Source: a bacterium
Lineage (GTDB): Bacteria; Sumerlaeota; Sumerlaeia; MVZB01
DNA length: 9,181 bases
Reading direction: 5' to 3'
Assembly (NCBI GenBank): GCA_023480605.1
Contig: JAMCWS010000148.1
Coordinates: 1-9,181, forward strand
The position numbers and the translations under genes are program-made. Positions 1 to 5,797 of the stretch are shown here, piece by piece. Within the stretch, counting starts at the first letter, position 1, and each line of letters opens with the position of its first letter. The notes beneath the pieces were generated by a model that ran no database searches, had not been told where the DNA came from, and was given only the letters and a program-made list of their open reading frames with translations.

Positions 1-779
1 GGATAGTCGCCCAGTGAACTGAAGTCTTCCTGCCATTCGACGTCTCCCAGGGAAGACAATTTGATCAGGCCGGTTTTCGTATGGATAATGCATCCGCCAT
101 CTCGTGTCGGCTTGCCATTAGCATACTTGTATCGCTCTTGTTCAAGCACATCTTTCAACGGGATACTTCCAGAAAAGCGCTTCTCTGTCATAACTGTACC
201 CGATACGTCGGTTACGGCAACATAAAGATCGTTGGACTCGTGGAATAGTAGAATTCCACCAAAGATCGTATAGCCTCCGTCTTCCCGTTCCCAGGCAAAC
301 CAACCATATTCATGGTTAGATCCGCCGTACGACATTCGCCATTTAAGGTTTCCCTCGGCATCAGTCTTGATGAGTAATATATCACGTATTGTACCATTTT
401 CCTTAATGGACTCTGTGTATCCACAGATCAAGAAGCCCCCGTCTACCGTGCGTGTCAGGGAATTCGCGTAATCGCCATAGTCACTGCCGAACATGCGATT
501 CCATACGATGTCGCCGGATGCAGAAAACTTAATGAGATGGATGTCTGCAGAATCAGTAGCTGCCAGAGCGACCACTTCCCCTTCTCCTATGTTCTGCAAC
601 TGATCAAACCTGCGGTAGGAATCGTAGACTCTCCCCCACGTGAGGACCGGTTGGCTTTCTGTCGTTGGCTCATCACCCGCAAAGCTTGGCGTGGGACCAA
701 GGCCAAACAAGGTGACCACAGCCATAACGCCAACAATCCGAACCAGGCTTGCCGCTCGTAATGCAAGTATTCGTTTCAT
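1..779 (-). CDS. Secreted beta-propeller-like repeat protein, N-terminal part (runs off left edge)
   Basis: Reading the minus strand from the ATG at 777-779 gives 259 uninterrupted codons to the window edge, so the C-terminus is missing. Residues 1-35 form a signal peptide (MKRI, a hydrophobic stretch at about 12-28, then an SFAG cleavage region), so the protein is exported. After it come repeats of about 55 residues: DIHLIKFSASGDIVWNRMFG (79-98) followed by DGGFLICGYTES (113-124), then DILLIKTDAEGNLKW (133-147) followed by EDGGYTIFGG (166-175), and a weaker third unit from about 184. The pattern 'D-hydrophobic-KxDxxGxxxW ... G(S)xxxxxxxxxxxxDGGxhhxG' is typical of extracellular blade-forming repeats in large bacterial surface proteins. 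The role is unknown; such proteins often have a C-terminal sorting domain, which is out of view. The gene is visibly less GC-rich than its neighbours. The start is the ATG ahead of the signal peptide; the Shine-Dalgarno is weak. Confidence 0.82.
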   Translation of the reverse strand, partial: MKRILALRAASLVRIVGVMAVVTLFGLGPTPSFAGDEPTTESQPVLTWGRVYDSYRRFDQLQNIGEGEVVALAATDSADIHLIKFSASGDIVWNRMFGSDYGDYANSLTRTVDGGFLICGYTESIKENGTIRDILLIKTDAEGNLKWRMSYGGSNHEYGWFAWEREDGGYTIFGGILLFHESNDLYVAVTDVSGTVMTEKRFSGSIPLKDVLEQERYKYANGKPTRDGGCIIHTKTGLIKLSSLGDVEWQEDFSSLGDY

Positions 780-1031
780 GGATGGCACCGCCGTGATTTG
801 CCGAAGAGTGGTTGCAGACCCGAAAGGCAAACTTTGGCATAATCCAAGGGGATCGCTGGATCATCCCGATCCGCGCTTCACTGCCTGTCGCGTGTTTGGC
901 TTGAAGCCGACATATCAAATGCTGACTTCAATCGGGCTCCATGCGAATGCCGCCGCCGACCGCCGTTTCGGCCACCCGCACACGCAAATCGCTTCCCATG
1001 CTGAGAAACCAGGATGAACCTCTTACATATA

Positions 1032-1060
1032 GATTTAAAGCCGAACCAACAAACCGTCAA
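1032..1060 (-). promoter_or_regulatory. Candidate sigma70-type promoter for the leftmost gene
   Basis: On the minus strand there is TTGACG (1055-1060, five of six matches to the -35 consensus), a 17 bp spacer, and TAAATC (1032-1037, only a partial -10 match), in a locally AT-rich patch. It would give a 5' leader of roughly 245 nt to the ATG at 779, which is long. The call rests only on hexamer similarity and spacing. Confidence 0.28.
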
Positions 1061-1145
1061 GTTAAATTCGTGACGTGGACACGGCGGCGGCGGTACGGCG
1101 GGAGTGCATCCCTGAATTCCCCGGTCAATGGGGCGGGGATGTGGG

Positions 1146-1346
1146 AGTCCCGCCAGGGACGGAAGCCTTCAGCCCGCCACGTCAGTGGCGGGAAACCGAT
1201 CGATGATCGATCCGGAGTCCCATCAAGGGACGAATGATGAGGTGATTTCGCTCCCATCATCCGTCCCTGACGGGACTTTTGGGGGGAGGCGGCCATCCAT
1301 CCCGCCATTGCCATGGCGGGCTGAAGGCAACCGTCCCTTCGGGACT
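1146..1346. repeat. 200 bp nested palindrome of six REP/BIME-like hairpins
   Basis: Six short hairpins are arranged symmetrically about position 1246. Type A stems are GTCCC/GGGAC at 1147-1160, 1217-1231, 1263-1276 and 1333-1345. Type B stems are CCCGCCAC/GTGGCGGG at 1173-1192 and CCCGCCAT/ATGGCGGG at 1301-1320. The order is A-B-A then A-B-A. The left outer module (1146-1192) and right outer module (1301-1346) are imperfect inverted copies of each other and share GCCTTCAGCCCGCCA, and the inner parts (1216-1241 and 1251-1277) are also inverted copies. This is the architecture of bacterial interspersed mosaic elements, whose REP hairpins are in some genomes moved by RAYT (Y1 HUH) transposases. 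No transposase gene is visible in the window, so that link is inference. Confidence 0.75.
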
Positions 1347-1662
1347 GGGTCCAACGCTCGGAATGTCGGCCCGATTTTGAGAACAGAGGATCTGATCTGA
1401 GAGAGAATTCAGAGATGCGCCCCGCGGCGGCGGCTCGGCGTTCCGGTCGGGCAATTCACGGATCGGTGAATAGGAAAGATGCCATTGGATGTGAAGGGCG
1501 CGACCGGCGCGTGCGACCTCCGTCGTGCCTCCGCCAACTTCATTGCGTGTTGGTCAATATAACCAGAAACGCGGGCTCGCGTCCGGGTGCGTCAAATACC
1601 GCCAGGAATCAAAGTCCTCCAATAACGGCGGAATGGTTCCGATTACCGTCTTGCGAATTCGT

Positions 1663-1680
1663 GGAACGCCCCGCCGTTCC
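1663..1680 (-). terminator. Hairpin just after the permease stop codon, possible terminator
   Basis: GGAACG/CGTTCC forms a perfect 6 bp stem with a 6 nt loop, beginning 1 nt past the TGA of the ABC permease gene. Its position suggests the 3' end of the operon transcript. There is no T-tract after it in the direction of transcription, so it is not a classical intrinsic terminator; it may instead stabilise the 3' end. Confidence 0.3.
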
Positions 1681-1681
1681 C

Positions 1682-3013
1682 TCACCGGTAGCGCACCCAG
1701 CGCAGCAGTTCGCGCGGGGTGGGCGGCTTGCCGTACATCAGGATGCCGAGGGAAAAGATCTTACCCGCCGCCCACATCGTCGCGACCGAAGCAACCGCCA
1801 GCGCCAGGATCGAGCCGGCGATTTGGGCGACCGGCAGGCCGGGATTCACGCTCAGGCGCAGGATCATGATCATCGCCGTGGTTGGCGGGAAGAACGCAAA
1901 GACGGTGGCCAGCGTCCCCATCGGATTCTGCGATATCGGCATCCAAAGGACCATCGGCAGGACGATCAGGACCGTGACCGGTCCCAGCAGGTTCTGGGCC
2001 TCCTTGAGCGTGTTGCAGGCCGAACCGATGGCCGCGAAGAGCGACGCGATCAGCATGAAGCCCAGAACGTAATAGATGATGAACCAGGCCGGCATGGCGC
2101 CCGTCAGAAGACTTCCCATGCCCAGAAACCGGGCCGAACCAAGCCCGGTAACCCCCCAGATGGCGATCAGGCTCAGGCCCACCCCCGCCAGTCCCAGGAC
2201 TTTGCCGGCCATCAGCTCGAAAGGGCTGACCACGGCCAGAAGCACTTCGATGACGCGCGAGCTTTTTTCTTCGACCACGCTGGTAAGCAGCCCCTGGCTG
2301 GTGGTCGTGATGCCCATGAACATGAGAAACATGAAAAAAAACGGCACCATGATCCTTGCCATCGAGGCCTGGCCCCGCCCCGGCTGTTTCTGGCTGATCT
2401 CGACCTGTTCGAGCGGCACGGGCCGGGTGATCCGGGCGATCAGCTCGGGCGAAAGGTCATGCGCCGCATAACGCCGGTTGATCACCGCCTCGTTGAGCAG
2501 GCGGCGCACGGTCTCGTATAATTCGAGATCATTAACGCTTTTGGTGTTCGCGTAGTAGCGCGACGGCTCGACCGGCAGACGGGGCGCCGGGCCGGCCGCC
2601 GGGCCAGCCTCCCCCGCGGGCGGCTCTTCGGCGGCGACGGGGGCGACGACCAGCCCGGCCTCGATGCGGCCGGCTTTGACGTCGGCCTTGAGCCGCTCGA
2701 CGCGCTGCTCGGGCGCCGTGGCCGCGTCGCCCACGGCAACCAGCCGCAGGGGCCGCTGGGGCCGGGCCTTGTTGTAGCGCGCGAAGGCCGCCTCGACGTC
2801 GCCGGCAAGCCGGCCCGAGCGGTCGACCACCCCCACGCTGCGGGGCGGCTGCGGTCCGCTGCCCACGTCGCGGGCCATCTTGCCGCTGATGACGGCCAGA
2901 CCGATGATGAGCAACGGCGTGACGATTACGCCGATGAGAAACGTGCGCGTCTTGAGCGCTTCCATGTATTCGCGCCGGGCGATTTTGAGGATTTTCTGGA
3001 TCGGGTTATTCAT
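1682..3013 (-). CDS. ABC-2 type transporter permease, NatB/YhaP-like
   Basis: 443-residue membrane subunit that would pair with the ATPase encoded directly upstream to form an ABC exporter. Residues 24-43 are the first membrane helix. Residues 45-215 are a long extracytoplasmic region containing a Pro/Ala-rich low-complexity stretch (about 125-150). Further helices lie at about 220-240, 265-290, 308-330, 343-360 and 395-418. The conserved cytoplasmic segment EEKSSRVIEVLL (248-259) and SACNTLKEAQN (331-341) are hallmarks of the NatB-like ABC-2 family. In characterised relatives the pair exports sodium ions or other small solutes; the substrate here cannot be read from sequence. The ATG at 3011-3013 was chosen over an upstream in-frame start because MNNPIQK leads straight into the family's usual N-terminus and because it overlaps the upstream stop by 8 nt, indicating translational coupling. 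Confidence 0.9.
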   Translation of the reverse strand: MNNPIQKILKIARREYMEALKTRTFLIGVIVTPLLIIGLAVISGKMARDVGSGPQPPRSVGVVDRSGRLAGDVEAAFARYNKARPQRPLRLVAVGDAATAPEQRVERLKADVKAGRIEAGLVVAPVAAEEPPAGEAGPAAGPAPRLPVEPSRYYANTKSVNDLELYETVRRLLNEAVINRRYAAHDLSPELIARITRPVPLEQVEISQKQPGRGQASMARIMVPFFFMFLMFMGITTTSQGLLTSVVEEKSSRVIEVLLAVVSPFELMAGKVLGLAGVGLSLIAIWGVTGLGSARFLGMGSLLTGAMPAWFIIYYVLGFMLIASLFAAIGSACNTLKEAQNLLGPVTVLIVLPMVLWMPISQNPMGTLATVFAFFPPTTAMIMILRLSVNPGLPVAQIAGSILALAVASVATMWAAGKIFSLGILMYGKPPTPRELLRWVRYR

Positions 3014-3914
3014 GAGCAGTGCCCACCTGTTGGACGAAAATTTCATGCAGCGTCGGCGCTTTTTCCTCAAAGGCCCGCACGGCGACCCGGCCCACCAGCG
3101 CCGCAAGCAGTTCCTGGCTGTCGGCCCCGTCGGCCAGGGTGATCTCCAGTCGCCGTTCCACTGTGCGGACGCCCCTGACCATCGCCAGTCCGTCGACGAA
3201 AGCCGTGTCGCCCTCGAGGCGCGCCGACACGACGTTGCTCCGGTGGCTCGCCAGAATCCGGTCGAGTGGGCCGTCGAGCACGGCGCGGCCGTGGTCGACC
3301 AGCAGGATCGAATCGCACAGGCGCTCGGCCTGTTCCATCATGTGCGTCGAAAAGAGGACCGTCTTGCCGCGCTCGCGCATCGCCAGCATGATGCCCTTGA
3401 GCAGGTCCAGGTTCAGCGGATCCAGGCCGGAGAAGGGTTCGTCGAGGATCAGCAATTCGGGATCGTGGAGGATGGCGGCCACGAACTGGAGTTTCTGCTG
3501 CATGCCCTTGGAAAGCTCCTCGACGCGGCGATCGGCCCAGCCGTCGAGGCCCACTTCGCCGAGCCAGCGGGCGATCTCGCGCGCCAGTCCGGCCCCGCGC
3601 ATCCCTTGCAGGCCGCCCAGAAAGGCCAGCGTCCCGCGCACCGTCATCTTGCGGTAAAGACCGCGCTCCTCGGGCAGGTAGCCGATGCGGCGCTTGGCGG
3701 CTTCGCCCATCGGGCGGCCCAGGACGGCGATCCGCCCGGCGTCGGGGCAGAAAATATTCATGATCAGGCGCAGCGTGGTGGTCTTGCCCGCGCCGTTGGG
3801 CCCCAGGAAGCCGTGGATGCTCCCGGCGGGCACGACGGCCGAGAGACCATCCACCGCCCGCACCCGGCCGAAACTTTTGGTGACCGCGTCTAGTTCGATT
3901 GCGTTGGTGGTCAT
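3006..3914 (-). CDS. ABC transporter ATP-binding protein, NatA/YhaQ-like
   Basis: 302-residue cytoplasmic ATPase that would power the NatB-like permease. All nucleotide-binding motifs are present: Walker A GPNGAGKTT (38-46), a Q-loop region written GYLPEERGLY (78-87), signature LSKGM (134-138), Walker B LLILDEP (154-160), D-loop SGLD (162-165) and switch histidine H191 in FSTH. Glu in place of the usual Q-loop Gln, and LSKGM instead of LSGGQ, are typical of this uncharacterised NatA-like subfamily (YhaQ group). Residues from about 225 to 302 form the accessory C-terminal domain often seen in that group. The ATG at 3912-3914 is preferred over a TTG at 3935 because GGAAGG sits 9 nt before it. 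The stop codon overlaps the permease start (ATGAATAA). A gap of about 145 bp separates it from the regulator gene upstream. Confidence 0.93.
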   Translation of the reverse strand: MTTNAIELDAVTKSFGRVRAVDGLSAVVPAGSIHGFLGPNGAGKTTTLRLIMNIFCPDAGRIAVLGRPMGEAAKRRIGYLPEERGLYRKMTVRGTLAFLGGLQGMRGAGLAREIARWLGEVGLDGWADRRVEELSKGMQQKLQFVAAILHDPELLILDEPFSGLDPLNLDLLKGIMLAMRERGKTVLFSTHMMEQAERLCDSILLVDHGRAVLDGPLDRILASHRSNVVSARLEGDTAFVDGLAMVRGVRTVERRLEITLADGADSQELLAALVGRVAVRAFEEKAPTLHEIFVQQVGTAHE

Positions 3915-3961
3915 CAATATATTCCTTCCGCCCAACCTTCCCGGATCATTTCGTTATTGAA

Positions 3962-4027
3962 ATCGTTATCGCAATCGTGCTTGATGCGCTGTGCCTGCCC
4001 GAAGAAACGATCGATTACGATAACGAT
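3962..4027. repeat. Inverted pair of CGATTA/CGATAA hexamer blocks
   Basis: The left arm at 3962-3977 and right arm at 4012-4027 are reverse complements with one mismatch over 16 nt (right arm CGATTACGATAACGAT). They could fold into a stem with a loop of about 34 nt in the gap between the regulator stop and the ATPase start. The arms consist of the same hexamers that form tandem arrays at 5742 and 6815, so this is a dispersed repeat family. If transcribed, the stem would lie in the middle of the operon mRNA and could act in processing or partial termination; that is inference. Confidence 0.6.
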
Positions 4028-4059
4028 CGTGAAAGACCGGCCCGTAATCCGCCACGCGT

Positions 4060-4299
4060 TCAGGGTGCGCCATTGTTTTCGCTCTCTTCGGCGAGCGTGA
4101 AGACCTCTTCGACGGCGCATCCGAAGACCCGTGCGATGCGCATGGCCAGCGCCAGCGAGGGATTATAACGCCCCGCCTCGAGGGCGAGGATCGTCTGGCG
4201 CGTCACCCCCACCCGGTCGGCCAGTTCCTGTTGGGTCATCTCGCCGTGGTCGAAACGCAACCGGCGGATCCGGTTGGCGAGTTCAGGCCTGGGTCCCAC
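4060..4299 (-). CDS. Small XRE/Cro-type helix-turn-helix transcriptional regulator
   Basis: 79-residue DNA-binding protein made almost wholly of one HTH_3 domain. Residues 8-19 begin the domain, TQQELADRV (22-30) is helix 2 and TRQTILALEAGRYNPSL (33-49) holds the recognition helix and the strongly conserved 'ExGxYxPSL' turn, followed by LAMRIARVFGCAVEEVF (51-67). This is the short YozG-type group often encoded beside DUF2178-like membrane proteins, where it probably represses its own operon. The start is a GTG at 4297-4299, supported by GGAGGG 6 nt upstream and by full domain coverage. The gene overlaps the end of the DUF2178-like gene by 17 nt, so the two are very likely co-translated. A palindrome over the operon promoter at 4770-4789 is a plausible binding site. 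No sensor domain is present, so any signal must come from the membrane partner or from protein turnover. Confidence 0.92.
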   Translation of the reverse strand: MGPRPELANRIRRLRFDHGEMTQQELADRVGVTRQTILALEAGRYNPSLALAMRIARVFGCAVEEVFTLAEESENNGAP

Positions 4300-4711
4300 G
4301 CGCGTCCCTCCAGTAGAGGATGGCCACCACCAGCGCCCGCGCCGTCATGACGATCATCATCGCGACGATGACCACCATGCCCAGCATGGTAGTGGGCAGG
4401 GTGATTGTAGCGTTGGGCCCTTTGATGAAAAAGGGCGCCATGGCGGCGAGAACGAAAACGACCCAGAAGATGCTGTAACCGGCCACGGTGGCGAGGCGGT
4501 TGATCTCCTGGTCGCGCTCGTCGAGGATCACGCGGCCGGCCTTCTTTTCCCGCCGGCCGATAACTCCTTCCCCGGCGGTGAGGGCGAAAACGCTGAAGAC
4601 GGCGAATGCCTCCTGGCGGAAGCCGATCATCGCCACGGCCAAGGCATAAACGGCCATCGTCGCGCCGAAAACCGCCAGGACAAACCAGGCGCGTTTTTCT
4701 TGTGTGTTCAT
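4283..4711 (-). CDS. DUF2178-like four-helix membrane protein
   Basis: 142-residue integral inner-membrane protein with hydrophobic segments at about 9-29, 34-48, 77-97 and 106-131. Between the second and third lies a basic cytoplasmic loop with the motif LDERDQEI (63-70), which matches the 'DERD' signature of DUF2178-like proteins. No biochemical function is established for the family; the repeated pairing with a small Cro-like repressor suggests that it senses membrane state or holds the repressor. The ATG at 4709-4711 is chosen because an upstream in-frame ATG at 4780 falls inside the -10/operator region and could not lie on the mRNA. A GAGG lies 11 nt ahead of the chosen start. It is the first gene of the minus-strand operon. 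Assignment to DUF2178 rests on motif and topology, not on a search. Confidence 0.82.
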   Translation of the reverse strand: MNTQEKRAWFVLAVFGATMAVYALAVAMIGFRQEAFAVFSVFALTAGEGVIGRREKKAGRVILDERDQEINRLATVAGYSIFWVVFVLAAMAPFFIKGPNATITLPTTMLGMVVIVAMMIVMTARALVVAILYWRDARGTQA

Positions 4712-4769
4712 TACGCGAAAAACCTCTCGAAGAGTACGTTTAACGATAGCAAAGCCAGACAAGTACGAT

Positions 4770-4789
4770 TCATACGACATAAAGTATGA
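4770..4789. promoter_or_regulatory. Palindromic operator candidate over the -10 element
   Basis: TCATAC (4770-4775) and GTATGA (4784-4789) are perfect inverted half-sites with 8 bp between them. The site covers the -10 hexamer and the predicted transcription start, the usual place for a repressor of the Cro/XRE class to block RNA polymerase. The operon encodes such a protein, so autorepression is the simplest reading. No second copy was noticed in the window. Confidence 0.5.
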
Positions 4790-4809
4790 TATATATTACA
4801 ATCTGTCAA
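4781..4809 (-). promoter_or_regulatory. Sigma70-type promoter of the DUF2178/XRE/ABC operon
   Basis: On the minus strand a perfect TTGACA (4804-4809) is followed by a 17 bp spacer and TACTTT (4781-4786), which keeps the three most conserved -10 bases (TA...T). The spacer and surroundings are strongly AT-rich in an otherwise GC-rich window. The start point would fall near 4773, about 60 nt upstream of the ATG at 4711. Confidence 0.62.
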
Positions 4810-4918
4810 GCATGATTTACGTTCGCCGTGACCGTAATCCGTCGCGCACAAGTGGCCGAAGCTCCATCCACATGCCCCGGCGGGTCCGGTTGGACTTTGC
4901 GGCGCCCCGCGTGGTAAA

Positions 4919-4950
4919 TGTAGGAGCGACCGGCCTTCCGAGGTCGCTCC
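4919..4950. repeat. REP-like 9 bp hairpin
   Basis: GGAGCGACC (4923-4931) and GGTCGCTCC (4942-4950) form a perfect 9 bp stem with a 10 nt loop, preceded by TGTA. The form 'TGTAGGAGCGAC...GTCGCTCC' resembles REP sequences known from other GC-rich bacteria. It lies 35 bp upstream of the TTG start at 4985, in the divergent gap, so it could alternatively act in the leader of that gene. Confidence 0.55.
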
Positions 4951-4984
4951 CGAACCCGACCCGCCTCGGCGAGGAACCGAAACA

Positions 4985-5689
4985 TTGGCCACCGCGCGAC
5001 GGATACACGTTCTCCTCGTCATTTGCGCCACGCTGCTGGCGGGCCTGGCGGCGTCGCGGCCGCGCCCGGCTTCCGCCCAGCGCCCTCTGCCGCCTCCGGA
5101 GGAAATCGCCCGCATGCGCGAGGAATTGCAGTCCCGCCAGCGCGAGCGCCTGGCGCGGCGACAGGCGGCCGAATTGATCCCCTGGCAGCCGGCCGCGCCT
5201 TCGGCGGACCTGACCGTTCCGCCCGGCGCCGGCGTGGTCCGCATCGTCAACGGCATGGACCGGCTGAGGGCCGTGCTCGAATTCGCGCCGGCCGGCGATG
5301 ACGCCGCCACCACGCGCCCCGCCCAGGCCGGGGCTGCGACCGGTGCCGGAACGGGACTGGATCGCGTTGCCGCCACGACCGCGTTGCGCCTGCCCCTCGG
5401 CCCCCGGGGCGAGCAATTCCTCCCTCTCGCGGCCGGATCGTGGCGCGTGCGGATTCTCTGCGGCGATCCCGCCGTGGGCGCCCTCCATGGCCTGCCGGAA
5501 CTGCACGCCACCATCCGGCGCGCCATGCAATACGACATGGTTCTGGACGAGCGATTCGAGAACGCACTCAAAGCCGCTCTGCGCGCCGAAGCCAGATCGG
5601 CGGACCGCGAAAAGAGGGAAAACGCGGCCGGCGGGAACGAGTCGACGCGATCCGGTGACGGGCGGGACAACGCAGGCCCGGATCGGTAA
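4985..5689 (+). CDS. Exported protein of unknown function
   Basis: 234-residue protein not recognised by family. Residues 1-31 form a Sec signal peptide (MATARRIH, hydrophobic 9-23, ASA before Q32), so the mature protein is periplasmic or secreted. Residues 37-63 are a charged, probably helical segment rich in Arg and Glu. Residues 82-103 (VVRIVNGMDRLRAVLEFA) and 134-160 (from RLPLGPRG to SWRVRILCGDP) alternate like a small beta-sandwich of the 'surface decoration' kind, interrupted by an Ala/Gly/Thr-rich linker at 104-131. Residues 172-234 are helical and then a hydrophilic, probably disordered tail. The start is TTG, supported by GAGGA 9 nt upstream and by the signal peptide that follows; no closer ATG gives one. 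A long open frame on the opposite strand is judged a shadow because it has no such features. Confidence 0.68.
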   Translation: MATARRIHVLLVICATLLAGLAASRPRPASAQRPLPPPEEIARMREELQSRQRERLARRQAAELIPWQPAAPSADLTVPPGAGVVRIVNGMDRLRAVLEFAPAGDDAATTRPAQAGAATGAGTGLDRVAATTALRLPLGPRGEQFLPLAAGSWRVRILCGDPAVGALHGLPELHATIRRAMQYDMVLDERFENALKAALRAEARSADREKRENAAGGNESTRSGDGRDNAGPDR

Positions 5690-5741
5690 GGCGCTTTGAG
5701 TTTTCGCCTGATTCGACTGGTCGATAAATTATATGGTTATT

Positions 5742-5777
5742 CGATTGCGATTACGATAACGATAGCGAGCACGAGAT
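5742..5777 (+). repeat. CGANNN hexamer tandem array upstream of lgt
   Basis: Six consecutive hexamers keep phase: CGATTG, CGATTA, CGATAA, CGATAG, CGAGCA, CGAGAT. The array ends 20 bp before the lgt ATG and lies between an AT-rich patch (5724-5740) and the ribosome binding site. It belongs to the same repeat family as the blocks at 3962-4027 and 6815-6859. The rest of the 5690-5797 gap holds only a weak 5 bp hairpin (5689-5709) after the preceding stop codon and no convincing promoter. Confidence 0.65.
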
Positions 5778-5797
5778 AAGTATTGAGAGGGGCCTGG

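Larger units (their letters stand above)
780..1681. other. 902 bp intergenic region without a convincing gene
   Basis: This gap separates two minus-strand genes. Short open frames exist on both strands but none has a credible ribosome binding site together with recognisable protein character; several are rich in Arg/Pro/Ser as expected for out-of-frame GC-rich DNA. A long plus-strand frame starting near 1415 continues as the antisense of the ABC permease and is best seen as its shadow. What the gap does hold is the nested palindrome at 1146-1346, a weak candidate promoter for the leftmost gene, and a hairpin next to the permease stop codon. From about 1350 to 1660 nothing structured stands out except a small 5 bp hairpin at 1629-1641. 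Confidence 0.7.

Noticed and set aside
1415..2521. Long plus-strand open frame of 368 codons
   Set aside because: It is antisense to the well-supported ABC permease over most of its length, has no ribosome binding site and its composition (His/Arg/Asp/Gln-rich) is typical of a shadow frame in GC-rich DNA.
2880..3893. Plus-strand open frame of 337 codons
   Set aside because: It lies opposite the ABC ATPase with all its motifs and shows no recognisable domain.
3947..4034. Hexamer-rich stretch considered as a CRISPR or iteron array
   Set aside because: Units are only 6 bp and contiguous, with no spacers of uniform length and no cas or rep gene nearby.
4890..4920. TTGGAC ... TAAATG as a promoter for the exported protein
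   Set aside because: The spacer is 19 bp and the -10 match is weak; with one GC-rich spacer it is not distinguishable from chance.
4711..5670. Minus-strand open frame of 319 codons
   Set aside because: Arg/Ser/Ala-rich shadow of the exported protein at 4985-5689; the plus strand has a signal peptide and beta-domain pattern, the minus frame has neither, and it would run through the promoter of the DUF2178 operon.
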